Below are positions 9,447 to 17,892 of a stretch of DNA of 64,000 nucleotides, piece by piece. Location: positions 173,747 through 237,746 of the forward strand of contig QHVT01000010.1 in assembly GCA_003223645.1 (NCBI GenBank). The letters run 5' to 3'. Both the position numbers and the translations under genes were made by a program. The notes below the pieces were generated by a model. It was not told the origin of the DNA and made no database searches. It worked only from the letters and a program-made list of their open reading frames with translations. Source of the stretch: Acidobacteriota bacterium (GTDB taxonomy: Bacteria; Acidobacteriota; Thermoanaerobaculia; Gp7-AA8). Positions within the stretch are counted from its first letter, which is position 1. Every line of letters starts with the position of its first letter.

Positions 9447-10352
9447 ATGACTGCCAGCGCCCAGACCGCCGCTCCGCGCCACGTCACTGCTCCCTCCCTC
9501 ATGCGATCCGCGATCCGGGCGCTGGCGCTCGTCGCGCCGCCGCTCTCCGTGCGTGCGGCGGCGCGTTTGTTCCGCTTCCCCACCCGCCCGCGCGACGCTG
9601 CGCTTCCCGGCGAGCGCTTCGCGGTGCGGATGGTCCGCTCGTCCGAAGGTTTGTGGGTGCCGCTGCCCTCAGCGGCACCGCGACCGCTGAGGGCAGCGGT
9701 CGCCACAAGAGTCGTTCGCGGCGGCGTGCGCGGCGAAGGGCCGCTCGCGATTCTCGCGCACGGCTGGGGCGGTTCGGAGCAGCAGTTCGACGTCCTCGGC
9801 GACTCGCTCGTCGCGCGCGGCTTCCGCGTCGTCACGTTCAGCATGATCGGACACGGCGCGTCGAGCGGCCGCTTCTCGTCGATGGTCGAGTTTCGCGACA
9901 GTCTGCACGCGGTCGTTTCAAAATTCGGCGAGCCGCACGCGATCGTCGGCCACTCCCTCGGCGGCGCCGCATGCGCGCTCGCGGTGAGCGAGGGGTTGCA
10001 CACGAATCGCCTCGTGCTCATCGCCGCGTCCGCGCATCCGTCGCGCTACCTCAACAACTTTCTCGACTGGCTCGAGTTTCCGCATCATCTCCGCGCGCGC
10101 GTCGTCTGGCATTTCGAGAAGACGCTGCGCTTCGCGTGGAAGCGATTGGATATTGAAGCCATTGGACCGCTCGTGAATGCGCCGACGCTGATCATCCACG
10201 ATCGCGCGGATCGCGAGGTGCCGTACTCCGAGGGAGCGGACGCGGCGAGGCTGATTCCGGGGGCGCAGCTGGTGACGGTCGAGACCCTCGGACACCGGCG
10301 AATTCTCCGCGATGACGGAGTGGTGTCACGCATCGCCGACTTCATCGCATAA
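9447..10352 (+). CDS. alpha/beta hydrolase
   Basis: 301 residues. Alpha/beta-hydrolase fold with the nucleophile elbow GHSLGG, an acid in IIHDRADREVPYSEG and a late histidine in TLGHRRILRD; LAHGWGGSE carries the oxyanion-loop HG. The substrate cannot be told. A palindromic element at 9653-9706 is translated in frame as LWVPLPSAAPRPLRAAVATR at about residues 70-87, before the core fold. The KAS III gene starts 8 nt after its stop, suggesting one transcript. Confidence 0.9.
   Translation: MTASAQTAAPRHVTAPSLMRSAIRALALVAPPLSVRAAARLFRFPTRPRDAALPGERFAVRMVRSSEGLWVPLPSAAPRPLRAAVATRVVRGGVRGEGPLAILAHGWGGSEQQFDVLGDSLVARGFRVVTFSMIGHGASSGRFSSMVEFRDSLHAVVSKFGEPHAIVGHSLGGAACALAVSEGLHTNRLVLIAASAHPSRYLNNFLDWLEFPHHLRARVVWHFEKTLRFAWKRLDIEAIGPLVNAPTLIIHDRADREVPYSEGADAARLIPGAQLVTVETLGHRRILRDDGVVSRIADFIA
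9653..9706. repeat. palindromic element inside hydrolase gene (CTGCCCTCAGCGG family)
   Basis: Two back-to-back hairpins: CCGCTGCCCTCAGCGG and its inverse CCGCTGAGGGCAGCGG, bounded by GTGGGTGC and CGCCAC. The related intergenic copy is at 27,604-27,690. Confidence 0.95.
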
Positions 10353-10359
10353 TTCGCAG

Positions 10360-11424
10360 ATGCACAGCGTCATCACCGCGACGGGAAGCCACATCCCTTC
10401 GGTCCGCGTGCCGAACGAGCATTTCCTCGGCCACGATTTCCGCGGCGCCGATCAGAAGACGATCGACAAATCGAACGCGGACATCCTCAAACAGTTCGAG
10501 TCCATCACCACGATTCGCGAGCGGCGCTACGTACCGGACGATCTCGACACGAGCGACATCGCCTTCGACGCTGCACGAAAAGCGTTGCAGTCCTCGAACA
10601 TCGATCCGGAGCAGCTCGACGGCATCATCGTCGCGCACAACTTCGGCGATGTGCGCGCAGGCAGCCAGCGGCTCGATCTCGTCCCGTCGCTCGCCGCGCG
10701 CGTGAAAGCGAAGCTCGAGATTCGCAATCCGTTTTGTCCGGCGTGGGATTTGATCTTCGGTTGTCCGGGATGGCTGCAGGGAGTGATCGTCGCCGATCAG
10801 ATGATTCGCGCCGGCGACGCGCATCGCGTGATGGTCATCGGCGCGGACACGCTCTCGCGCATTTCCGATCCGCACGATCGCGACAGCCTGATTTACGCGG
10901 ACGGCGCGGGGGCGGTGGTCGTCGAAGGACGCGAGACGAATGACGGCGTGCTCTCGCGCGTCACGCGCTCTGACACGCTCGAGCACTCGGGGATGCTGTT
11001 CATGGGGACGTCGTACAACCCCGAGGCGTTTTTGGAGTCGCTGTTTCTCAAGATGGAAGGGCGCAAGCTGTACAAGTACGCGCTCAATCACGTCGCGGGA
11101 ACGGTGAAGGAAGCGCTCGACCGCGCCGGCGTGCATTTGCGCGACGTGAAAAAGGTGCTGATCCATCAGGCCAACGGCAAGATGGACGAGGCGATCCTCG
11201 ACGCGGTGTACGACCTCTATGACGCCGGCACGCCGTCGCCCGACGTGATGCCGATGACGATCTCCTGGCTCGGCAACAGCTCCGTCGCCACGATTCCGAC
11301 GCTGCTCGACCTCCTCGTGCGCGGCGAACTGGAAGGACACGCGATCCACGCCGGCGACATCATCGTGTTCGCATCGGTCGGCGCGGGGATGCACATCAAC
11401 GCGGTCGTGTATCGCTGGGTGTAG
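10360..11424 (+). CDS. 3-oxoacyl-ACP synthase III-like (thiolase superfamily)
   Basis: 354 residues from ATG 10360 (MHSVITATGSHIPS). KAS III features: catalytic Cys in IFGCPGWLQG, His in VLIHQANGKM and Asn in WLGNSSVATIPTLLDLL; DSLIYADGAGAVVVEG is the conserved late strand. It condenses an acyl-CoA or acyl-ACP with malonyl-ACP; the divergence could mean a specialised substrate (branched or long acyl). The stop TAG at 11422-11424 lies within a palindromic repeat. It is probably co-transcribed with the upstream hydrolase. Confidence 0.88.
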   Translation: MHSVITATGSHIPSVRVPNEHFLGHDFRGADQKTIDKSNADILKQFESITTIRERRYVPDDLDTSDIAFDAARKALQSSNIDPEQLDGIIVAHNFGDVRAGSQRLDLVPSLAARVKAKLEIRNPFCPAWDLIFGCPGWLQGVIVADQMIRAGDAHRVMVIGADTLSRISDPHDRDSLIYADGAGAVVVEGRETNDGVLSRVTRSDTLEHSGMLFMGTSYNPEAFLESLFLKMEGRKLYKYALNHVAGTVKEALDRAGVHLRDVKKVLIHQANGKMDEAILDAVYDLYDAGTPSPDVMPMTISWLGNSSVATIPTLLDLLVRGELEGHAIHAGDIIVFASVGAGMHINAVVYRWV

Positions 11425-11519
11425 CGCGGGTTTTCCAACCCGCGCCCCCGGGAGGCTGGGTGTAGCGCGGGTTTTCCAACCGGCGCCCCGGGCGGCAGGC
11501 TGGAAAGCCTGCCCCACAC
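11419..11519. repeat. palindromic/tandem element (GTAGCGCGGGTTTTCCAACC)
   Basis: The word TGTAGCGCGGGTTTTCCAACC occurs at 11,420 and again at 11,461, followed by the inverted-type GGCTGGAAAGCCTGCCCCACAC. It contributes the TAG stop of the upstream synthase. Confidence 0.85.
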
Positions 11520-11619
11520 GGAGGACGCGCTGCTCACGAAACCGGACGAGTTGCACTGAGTTTCCCCACAAAACAGGCTGTGCAGTGCGGACTAGAATCT
11601 GCAATGTGAGGTTTCCACT

Positions 11620-12735
11620 ATGCGTCGTCTTTTTCTAATCGTCCTCCTCCTCTTCCCCATCGCTGTCTTCGCGCAATCGGACTGGGTCTCGTACAACGAC
11701 TCCGGCTGCATCGGCGGCAGTACCTGCACCGATCGCCGCTTGCGCGTCGCGCTCGACGATCGTCCCGTGATCGGCGTTCGCTTCTACGCGCACGATTCCA
11801 TCGGCGAGAAAGCCGAAGGTGTGTTGCGCGTGAAGATCGACGGCAACACGATCGACGGCCATGTCGACATTCCGCGCAACGGAAAGACATTCACCGTCGA
11901 CGTCGATCAACTGCTCGGACGCTATCTCGTGTTCGAGCCGGTCAACAACGACGAAGTCGAGATCAGTCGCATTCAGGTGTTGTACGGCCGCGGTGTGAGC
12001 CGTCCGCGCGACAGCCGGGGCGGTGGTGGCGGCGGCGGTGGCGGACGCAGTACCGGATGGCGCCCGTATCCGAGCGCGAAGGGCTGCATCGGAGGCGAGG
12101 AATGCCGCCGCAACGGCTCGCGCATCACGATCGCGCTCGAAGACCAGCCGGTCCTCGGCGTCCGCTTCTTCGCGCAGGACAACATCGGCACACGCGCCGA
12201 CGGCCGGTTGAACGTCCGCATCGACGGCAACACCGTGCAGTCCTACATCGACGTGAAGCGCGACGGACGCACGCACGAATTCGAAGTCGACAGCGTGCGT
12301 GGGACGCGGCTCGTGATCGAGACCGCGAACGACGACGAAGTCGAAGTCAAGGACGTCGAAGTGTTGTACGGTCGCGGCGGCGGACGTCGCGGTGGCGGCG
12401 GCGGCAACTGGTCGCGCGAGGCGACGAACGAAGGCGGCTGCATCGGCGGCGAAACATGCGGCGGGAAACGCGCGCGGATTCGCATCCCGATCTACGGACG
12501 CTCGGTCGCGCAGATCCGCTTCTACGCGCGCGACGACGTCGGCACGCGCGCCGGCGGCGAGCTGCGCATCCGCATCGACGAGGAAGTGATCCAAGACTAT
12601 CTCGACATCAAACGCGAGGGCGGCAACTACTCGTTCGACGGACGCGGAGTCTCGGGCGACTACGTGATCATCGAGCCGGCGGAGGACGACGAAGTAGTCG
12701 TGCGCGACGTGCGCGTGACGTTCGCGCCGGATTGA
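11620..12735 (+). CDS. secreted protein of three ~110-residue GCIGG repeats, unknown family
   Basis: 371 residues: signal peptide (MRRLFLIVLLLFPIAVFAQ), then three homologous domains. Each opens with an SGCIGGSTC / KGCIGGEEC / GGCIGGETC type motif with two cysteines, continues with a VRFYAHDSIG-like strand and an LRVKIDGNTI-like strand, and closes on VNNDEVEISRIQVLYG or a close variant. Glycine-rich hinges (RGGGGGGGGGR) join them. The pattern suggests a small beta-sandwich with one disulfide per unit, perhaps a binding module. I do not recognise the family. Upstream GTGAGG is a weak ribosome site. Confidence 0.85.
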   Translation: MRRLFLIVLLLFPIAVFAQSDWVSYNDSGCIGGSTCTDRRLRVALDDRPVIGVRFYAHDSIGEKAEGVLRVKIDGNTIDGHVDIPRNGKTFTVDVDQLLGRYLVFEPVNNDEVEISRIQVLYGRGVSRPRDSRGGGGGGGGGRSTGWRPYPSAKGCIGGEECRRNGSRITIALEDQPVLGVRFFAQDNIGTRADGRLNVRIDGNTVQSYIDVKRDGRTHEFEVDSVRGTRLVIETANDDEVEVKDVEVLYGRGGGRRGGGGGNWSREATNEGGCIGGETCGGKRARIRIPIYGRSVAQIRFYARDDVGTRAGGELRIRIDEEVIQDYLDIKREGGNYSFDGRGVSGDYVIIEPAEDDEVVVRDVRVTFAPD

Positions 12736-12740
12736 CACAA

Positions 12741-12797
12741 AGGAGAGCGGGCGTCCCGCGCCCGCCCACGGGAGGCGGGCAAGATGCCCGCTCTCCT
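12741..12797. repeat. palindromic element (GGAGAGCGGGC family), second copy
   Basis: Outer arms AGGAGAGCGGGCGTC and GATGCCCGCTCTCCT, as at 6030-6085, with inner complementary CGGGC words. It lies between the convergent three-repeat gene and the DUF4105 gene and could act as a bidirectional terminator. Confidence 0.9.
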
Positions 12798-13611
12798 ACT
12801 GGCGAATCCGCAGCGAGAACTGCGGATCATTCGCGAACTTCTCGGCGCGCGAGTTGATGTGAAACGACTCGCGCGCTTGTTCGAACGGCAGGTTCGTGTC
12901 GATGAGGCCGAGCTTGTACGCGAGACGGTCGGAGTAGCCGGGCAGGAACACGGCCGGGTGCAGCGGGATGCGGCCGGGCATCAGCGCGTTGACGTGGCGC
13001 ACGAGGTTGGTCGTGCAGGTGTTCGTCAGCGTGTTGTAGAACTCGGGATGTTGCGCGACGTCGTCCGCCCGCTTCAGCATCGACACGAACATCGCACGCA
13101 TCCGCTCCGGCGTCGTCCGCATCGGATAGAGATAGACCGGATCTTTCCGAACGTTCGAGCGCAGCTTGATGAGATCGCGCTCGTCGCCGACGACGTACAT
13201 GATCTCGTACTGCCGCAGCAGCCCTTTCAGCGGCGAGAACGCTTCCCCCTTTTCCTTCCGGATCTCGACCGAGATCGCGACGAAGTCGTCGTCGCCGAAG
13301 CCGAAGCTCACGAATGTGTGCGCCGCGACGGGACCGCCAAACGGCTCGACGACAAACCACGCCGACTCGAGCCTGCGCAGGTCGAACGTCTTGTCGTACC
13401 ACGCCGGCGTGAAGCGATCGGCGTTCTCGTACTGAAAATTACGGATGTTGCGAATCGTGACCAGCGGCCCGTCGAACGTCGCGACGGGAAGCGTCTTCTG
13501 ATCGATGGTCCAGTCGCGCACGTTCGACGGACGCACGATTGCGATCATCGCCGTGCGGATCGCCGCGAGACCGGCGACGATTCCGACGATCCAGCGCCAG
13601 CGCTTTCTCAC
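12796..13611 (-). CDS. DUF4105 (Lnb N-terminal-like) membrane-anchored protein
   Basis: 271 residues starting with GTG at 13,611, overlapping the TGA of the PilZ gene upstream. One N-terminal membrane anchor (WIVGIVAGLAAIRTAMIA) is followed by a periplasmic domain with DUF4105 marks: IRNFQYENADRFTPAWYDKTFDL, AHTFVSFGF, YNTLTNTCTTNLVRHVNAL (conserved Cys and N-H region) and LPGYSDRLAYKLGLID. Related domains occur in the Lnb lipoprotein-modifying enzymes; the biochemical role is not established. Confidence 0.85.
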   Translation of the reverse strand: MRKRWRWIVGIVAGLAAIRTAMIAIVRPSNVRDWTIDQKTLPVATFDGPLVTIRNIRNFQYENADRFTPAWYDKTFDLRRLESAWFVVEPFGGPVAAHTFVSFGFGDDDFVAISVEIRKEKGEAFSPLKGLLRQYEIMYVVGDERDLIKLRSNVRKDPVYLYPMRTTPERMRAMFVSMLKRADDVAQHPEFYNTLTNTCTTNLVRHVNALMPGRIPLHPAVFLPGYSDRLAYKLGLIDTNLPFEQARESFHINSRAEKFANDPQFSLRIRQ

Positions 13612-13958
13612 ATCATCGGTGCGCGCGGACGCTCGCGCGTCTCGAAGAGGCTCTCGATCGCCTTCGCGTCTTCGTCGTTGATGTGCACGAACTCGATGCC
13701 GACTTCGGCGTAGCCATCATCGAGCTGGCGCTCGTACACCGCGCGGCCGAGGGCCTTGATCACATGATCGCGATCGATCGCAATCAAAAGCTCGACCGCG
13801 ACGCCCATGCCGACACGCTCGCTGGTCACGACGCAACATCCGCCGAGAGCCATCGTCTTGGTCATCGCGAAGCCTTCGACTCCCGTGTCGAGTTTCGTGA
13901 CGAGAACGGAATGATGCGACGCGATGCGTGGAAACCGGCGAAGAGCAGCCTCGGACAT
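13608..13958 (-). CDS. PilZ-domain protein
   Basis: 116 residues from ATG 13,958, with GAGG about 6 nt upstream. PilZ-like layout: early FPRIASHHSVLV, a central ALGGCCVVTSERVGMGVAVELLI and a late YAEVGIEFVHINDEDAKAIESL. The canonical RxxxR c-di-GMP motif is imperfect, so binding is uncertain. It forms an operon with the DUF4105 gene. Confidence 0.7.
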   Translation of the reverse strand: MSEAALRRFPRIASHHSVLVTKLDTGVEGFAMTKTMALGGCCVVTSERVGMGVAVELLIAIDRDHVIKALGRAVYERQLDDGYAEVGIEFVHINDEDAKAIESLFETRERPRAPMM

Positions 13959-14001
13959 GTGAACCTCGTACACCTTTGATGGAACCCTGGCGCATTATAA
14001 C

Positions 14002-14085
14002 GGTGCTGGGTGCTGGGTGCCGGGTGCTGAGTCAAACCATACCCAGCACCCAGCACCCAGCACCCAGCACCCGGCACCCGGCACC
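14002..14085. repeat. palindromic element (GGTGCTGGGTGC family)
   Basis: Tandem GGTGCTG/GGTGCCG words, a short spacer (AGTCAAACCAT) and then a longer run of CCCAGCA/CCCGGCA words. It lies between the divergent PilZ and cytochrome b genes. Confidence 0.92.
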
Positions 14086-14125
14086 ATGTGAAACTGCAAA
14101 CGAAGGCTGCGCATCCAACCTGCGA

Positions 14126-14890
14126 ATGAAGAAGTTAGAGAAAAAGCACCCGCTCGCGATCCGCTGGTTCCACTGGATCAACTTTCCGCTCCTCGCGCTG
14201 ATGATCTGGAGCGGCACGCTGATCTACTGGGCATATCCGCGTTACGCCAACCTGCCGCAGACGTGGTGGCGCGCGATGAAGATCAACAATCGCCTCGCCG
14301 AGGGGATGGCGCTGCATTTTTTCTTCATGTGGCTGTTCATGATCAACGGCGTGCTTTACGTCGCGTACACGATTTTCTCGGGCGAGTGGCGCGACCTCGT
14401 GCCGAATCGCAATTCGTTTCGCGAGGCGTGGCATGTGCTGCTGCACGACCTGCATCTCCGAAAGGAAGCGCCGCCTCCGCGAAAGTTCAACGGCGCGCAG
14501 CAGATCTCGTACACCGGCGTGATCCTGATGGGACTCGGCTCGCTGGTCAGCGGACTCGCCATCTACAAGCCGGTGCAGTTCGGGTGGCTGACGAAATTGT
14601 TCTTCGGATACCAAGGCGCGCGCTTCGTGCACTTCGCGTTGACGGTCGGCTACGTCATGTTCTTTGTCATCCACGTCGCGCAGGTGATTCGCGCAGGATG
14701 GAACAACTTTCGGGCGATGGTGATCGGGTACGAGCTCGTGATGGTTCCCGATCTGCCGGTTCCCGCGCCCGAGCCCGCGCCCGCTTCCGCGCCCGGGGTG
14801 GGGGCAAAAGAGCGCAGCGAAACAAGCTCCCCCACCCCGGGCGCGGAAGCGGGCACGGGCTCGGGAGATGAGGTCAATGATGAACAGTGA
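14126..14890 (+). CDS. cytochrome b561-type membrane subunit
   Basis: 254 residues from MKKLEKKHPL. Four membrane segments with candidate haem histidines: AIRWFHWINFPLLALMIWSG, MALHFFFMWLFMING, GVILMGLGSLVSGLAI and FVHFALTVGYVMFFVIHVAQV. It probably passes quinol electrons to the molybdopterin oxidoreductase encoded next, as in YedYZ/MsrPQ-like pairs. The C-terminal ~40 residues (PAPEPAPASAPGVG ... TPGAEAGTGSG) are the translation of a palindromic element, so the tail is probably acquired. Confidence 0.88.
   Translation: MKKLEKKHPLAIRWFHWINFPLLALMIWSGTLIYWAYPRYANLPQTWWRAMKINNRLAEGMALHFFFMWLFMINGVLYVAYTIFSGEWRDLVPNRNSFREAWHVLLHDLHLRKEAPPPRKFNGAQQISYTGVILMGLGSLVSGLAIYKPVQFGWLTKLFFGYQGARFVHFALTVGYVMFFVIHVAQVIRAGWNNFRAMVIGYELVMVPDLPVPAPEPAPASAPGVGAKERSETSSPTPGAEAGTGSGDEVNDEQ
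14762..14866. repeat. palindromic element forming the cytochrome b C-terminus (GCCCGCGCCCG family)
   Basis: The left arm CCCGCGCCCGAGCCCG...GGGGTGGGGG pairs with the right arm CCCCCACCCCGGGCGCGG...CGGGCTCGGG. It is in frame. Related elements are at 16,140, 18,555 and 30,163. Confidence 0.93.
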
Positions 14891-15611
14891 CGATGTCGAT
14901 CGCCAGCTGAAAAACCTCACCCGACGCGGCTTCATCACGATGGCCGCTGCCGCGGGCGCGGGTTACGCGAGCTGGAAATTTCTGCGCACGCGGCCGCACG
15001 AGAGCGGGATCGAGTGGCCGTTGCGCAACGCGTTGCAGACGAATGAAAAGCTGGCCGAGGCGTACTTCAGCAGACAGAGACTCAGTCCGAGTTTTCGTCC
15101 GTCCGATCTCACGCGTGCGCGCATCAACGGACGATTGGGATTGCAAGCGCCGGTCGATCTCGACGCGTGGCGATTGAACATCGAAGGCGCATCCTCTGCC
15201 GTCGCGCTGACGCTCGACGACATCCGCGCATTGCCGCGCCACGAACAGATCACGGAGCTGCGCTGCATCGAAGGGTGGTCGATCATCGTGAAGTGGACGG
15301 GTGCGCGGCTCGCGGATTTGATCGCGAAGTATCCGCCGCGCGAGCGGCCGCAATTCGTCGCGCTCGAGACGCCCGATCGCGGCTACTACGTCGGACTCGA
15401 TCTCGACAGCGCGCTGCATCCGCAGACGCTCCTCGCGTACGAACTGAACGACGCGCCGCTCGAGCTCTTGCACGGCGCGCCGCTGCGACTCGCGATACCG
15501 GTGAAGTACGGAATCAAGAACATCAAGCGCATCGGCACAATCCGCTACACGAACATCCGGCCCGCTGACTTCTGGGCCGAGCGCGGCTATGACTGGTACG
15601 CGGGGCATTGA
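14877..15611 (+). CDS. molybdopterin-dependent oxidoreductase (sulfite-oxidase/YedY fold), Tat-exported
   Basis: 244 residues; it starts inside the cytochrome b 3' end (GAGG just upstream of ATG 14,877/14,880). A twin-arginine signal (LTRRGFITMAAAAGAGYASW) precedes the Mo-cofactor domain: ITELRCIEGWSIIVKWTGARL contains the predicted Mo-ligating Cys; VALETPDRGYYVGLDLD, LLAYELNDAPLELLHGAPLR and VKYGIKNIKRIGTI are conserved in the SUOX fold. It is probably periplasmic and coupled to the preceding cytochrome b. The reductase substrate (methionine sulfoxide or other) is unknown. Confidence 0.9.
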   Translation: MMNSDDVDRQLKNLTRRGFITMAAAAGAGYASWKFLRTRPHESGIEWPLRNALQTNEKLAEAYFSRQRLSPSFRPSDLTRARINGRLGLQAPVDLDAWRLNIEGASSAVALTLDDIRALPRHEQITELRCIEGWSIIVKWTGARLADLIAKYPPRERPQFVALETPDRGYYVGLDLDSALHPQTLLAYELNDAPLELLHGAPLRLAIPVKYGIKNIKRIGTIRYTNIRPADFWAERGYDWYAGH

Positions 15612-15680
15612 CGGCCTCCAGGCCTCCAAGCCTCCGAGCCTCCTGGGAGCTCAACTGGGAGGCCAGGAGGCTGGGAGGCT
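15610..15680. repeat. palindromic element (CCTCCAAGCCTCC family)
   Basis: Left arm GGCCTCCAGGCCTCCAAGCCTCC and right arm built of GGAGGC words (GGAGGCCAGGAGGCTGGGAGGC), around AGCTCAACT. Confidence 0.92.
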
Positions 15681-15730
15681 TTTCAGGGCGCGTGTTGTGC
15701 ATCGCTCACAAACCGAAAGGAGTGTGGCCC

Positions 15731-16117
15731 GTGTTAGAAAACTCCAAGGCTTTTTCCAGTTTTTCCGTTTACGACTTGAACCGCGCGAAAGAGTTCTACG
15801 GCAAGACGCTCGGACTCGACATTGATGAGAAATCGGAAGGGTTGTCGCTCGATCTGGAAGGGACGAACGTCTTCATCTATCCGAAACCGAACCACGTGCC
15901 GGCGACGTTCACCGTCCTCAACTTCGCCGTCGACAACGTCGAGAACACCGTCAGTGAGCTGAAGAAAAAAGGCATCACGTTCGAGACGTACAACAGCAAG
16001 GACATCCAGACGGATGACAAAGGAATCGCGCGCGGCGGCCCCGGCAAGGGTCCGACGATCGCGTGGTTCAAGGATCCGGACGGCAACTTCCTGTCGGTGA
16101 TGTCAGCGAAGGAATGA
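15731..16117 (+). CDS. VOC (glyoxalase/bleomycin-resistance fold) protein
   Basis: 128 residues from GTG 15,731; AAAGGAG lies about 8 nt upstream and the frame before it is repeat. VOC half-repeat: FSSFSVYDLNRAKEFYGKTLGL, LNFAVDNVENTVSELKKKGITF and IAWFKDPDGNFLSVM. The function cannot be specified. Confidence 0.85.
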   Translation: MLENSKAFSSFSVYDLNRAKEFYGKTLGLDIDEKSEGLSLDLEGTNVFIYPKPNHVPATFTVLNFAVDNVENTVSELKKKGITFETYNSKDIQTDDKGIARGGPGKGPTIAWFKDPDGNFLSVMSAKE

Positions 16118-16139
16118 CAGCTTCAACCTGAAACGCTTT

Positions 16140-16238
16140 CCCGTGCCCGCGCCCGCTTCCGCGCCCGGGGTGGGGCGAACGAAGTCGCTACGCGAGCCCA
16201 CGCCCGGGCTCGGGTGCGGGCTCGGGCTCGGGCGCGGG
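16140..16238. repeat. palindromic element (GCCCGCGCCCG family)
   Basis: The left arm CCGTGCCCGCGCCCGCTTCC...GGGGTGGGG faces CGGGCTCGGGTGCGGGCTCGGG, with a loop that retains AACGAAGTCGC. Intergenic between the VOC and SnoaL-like genes. Confidence 0.9.
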
Positions 16239-16295
16239 ATCAAGGAATCCGATTTCGATGGCCTCTCGTAGTTGTGCTTCGAGAGGAGCAATTCC

Positions 16296-16700
16296 GTGTC
16301 CGAAGCAAACAAGGCAATGGTCTGCAGGCTCGTCAACGAGGCACAGGCGGAAGGCAAACTCGATGTGGTCGATGAGATCCTCGCCGACGATTTCATCGAC
16401 CACACTCCCTTCCCCGGCGTGCCGCCCACGCGCGAGGGCGTGAAAATGCTGTTCGGCTATCTGCGCTCGGTGTTCCCCGATCTGCGCGTGACGATTCACG
16501 AACAGATCGCCGACGCGACGAAAGTCGCGACGCGCAAGACGTTCGAAGGCACGCATCGTGGCGACTTCATGGGCGTGCCGGGCACCGGGAAGACGATCAC
16601 GTTCGAAGTGATCGACATCCTCACGTTCAACGGCGGCCGCGTCGCCGAGCATCGCGTCGTCTTCAACCGCCTCGGCATTCAGCAGCAGCTCACCGCGTAA
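16296..16700 (+). CDS. SnoaL-like / ester cyclase-type protein
   Basis: 134 residues from GTG 16,296 with GAGAGGAG 8 nt upstream. NTF2-like fold: LVNEAQAEGKLDVVDEILADDFIDHTPFPG, GVKMLFGYLRSVFPDLRVTI and GKTITFEVIDILTFNGGRVAEHRVVFN. Similar proteins are annotated as predicted ester cyclases; the true role is open. Tail-to-tail overlap of 11 nt with the phosphatase gene. Confidence 0.85.
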   Translation: MSEANKAMVCRLVNEAQAEGKLDVVDEILADDFIDHTPFPGVPPTREGVKMLFGYLRSVFPDLRVTIHEQIADATKVATRKTFEGTHRGDFMGVPGTGKTITFEVIDILTFNGGRVAEHRVVFNRLGIQQQLTA

Positions 16701-17844
16701 CTTCCAACATCATCGCGGTCCAGTCGTCGCCGCGTGGCTCCTCCGTCTCGCGCTCGATCGCGGCGAACAGCGCTTCGAGCGATGCGTGCGCCGAGGCGAG
16801 TTGCTCGAGCCGCACGTATCCGATCGGTTCGTCCTCGCCGACCGTCGCCTCGGGTAATCCGTCCGTGAGCAGCAGCAGCCGATCGCCGCGCTCGAGCTCG
16901 ATCGTCATCGACTCGTAGTCGAGACTCGCGCGGATGCCGAGGGGGAGACGCGGACCGCCGACGACGAGCGGAGTCGCCGTGCCGTTGCGAATGAGATACG
17001 GATCGGGAAGACCGGCGTTCGCGAGGACGACGCGCCGCGTCGACGGATCGTAGGTCGCGCACGCGAGCGCGACAAACTCGCGCTTGCCGAGCTCCTTCGC
17101 CAACTTCTCGTTGAGACGCCGCATCGTTCCTTCGACCGACTCGACGGACGCGATCAGCGGCAGCACCGACTTCACCGACGCCATGATCAGACTCGCCGCG
17201 ACGCCTTTGCCCGCGACGTCCGCAACGACGGCGACCACGCTGCCGTCCGCGCGCGCGATCAGGTCATAGAAATCGCCGGCGACGTAATGCGCGGCGAGAT
17301 TGCGCGCGGTCACGCGAAATCCGTCCGACGTAAATTCCGGCGGCGGCAGCAGCCGCTCCTGGATCGCGCGAGCGAGCGTCAGCTCCTGCTGCGCCAGCTC
17401 CTGCTCGCGCACTTTGTCGCGCAGGCGCTCCTCGAGGACGATGTAGAAAAACATGCCGGCGCCGGTCAAGAGGCACACCAGCGGGATCACGATGAGCGCC
17501 GTTCCGTAGCTGCGCAGCGACGGAATCCGGCCGAAGAAGAGGAGCGTGTAGGCGCTGCGGCCGAGGATGAAGCCAAGGACGCCGCCGCCGGCCGCGAGCA
17601 TGAGATGCAGCGGAAGCTGAAGGGCGGGCGACAGGCGGCCGCTCAAACCGCGGATCAGATACTCGAGCGACCAGATCGTCGCGGTCATGAACAACCCGAT
17701 GAACGCGAGCTGCGCGACGCTCTGCAACGACAATTTGTCGCGGCCGGCGGTCGCGAAGATGATCATCATCACCCCGCCGATCGCGTAGCCGAAAAGCAGG
17801 AAACGGACGAAGTTCCGCAGCGTGAAGAAGTGCTCTCTGGGCAT
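16690..17844 (-). CDS. membrane SpoIIE-type PP2C phosphatase
   Basis: 384 residues from ATG 17,844. Several N-terminal membrane segments (FLLFGYAIGGVMMIIFA, LAFIGLFMTATIWSL, LPLHLMLAAGGGVLGFILG, LIVIPLVCLLTGAGMFFYIV), a short coiled linker (DKVREQELAQQELTLARAIQERLLPP) and a SpoIIE/RsbU phosphatase domain with VAGDFYDLI, VAVVADVAGKGVAAS, NAGLPDPYLI and LLLLTDGLPEA. The family dephosphorylates anti-sigma antagonists or related phosphoproteins. Head-to-head with the GGDEF sensor gene. Confidence 0.92.
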   Translation of the reverse strand: MPREHFFTLRNFVRFLLFGYAIGGVMMIIFATAGRDKLSLQSVAQLAFIGLFMTATIWSLEYLIRGLSGRLSPALQLPLHLMLAAGGGVLGFILGRSAYTLLFFGRIPSLRSYGTALIVIPLVCLLTGAGMFFYIVLEERLRDKVREQELAQQELTLARAIQERLLPPPEFTSDGFRVTARNLAAHYVAGDFYDLIARADGSVVAVVADVAGKGVAASLIMASVKSVLPLIASVESVEGTMRRLNEKLAKELGKREFVALACATYDPSTRRVVLANAGLPDPYLIRNGTATPLVVGGPRLPLGIRASLDYESMTIELERGDRLLLLTDGLPEATVGEDEPIGYVRLEQLASAHASLEALFAAIERETEEPRGDDWTAMMLEVTR

Positions 17845-17892
17845 GTTCAATGGTAATGTGAAGCAGCCCTTCTCATCGGAATCCGAACTCTG

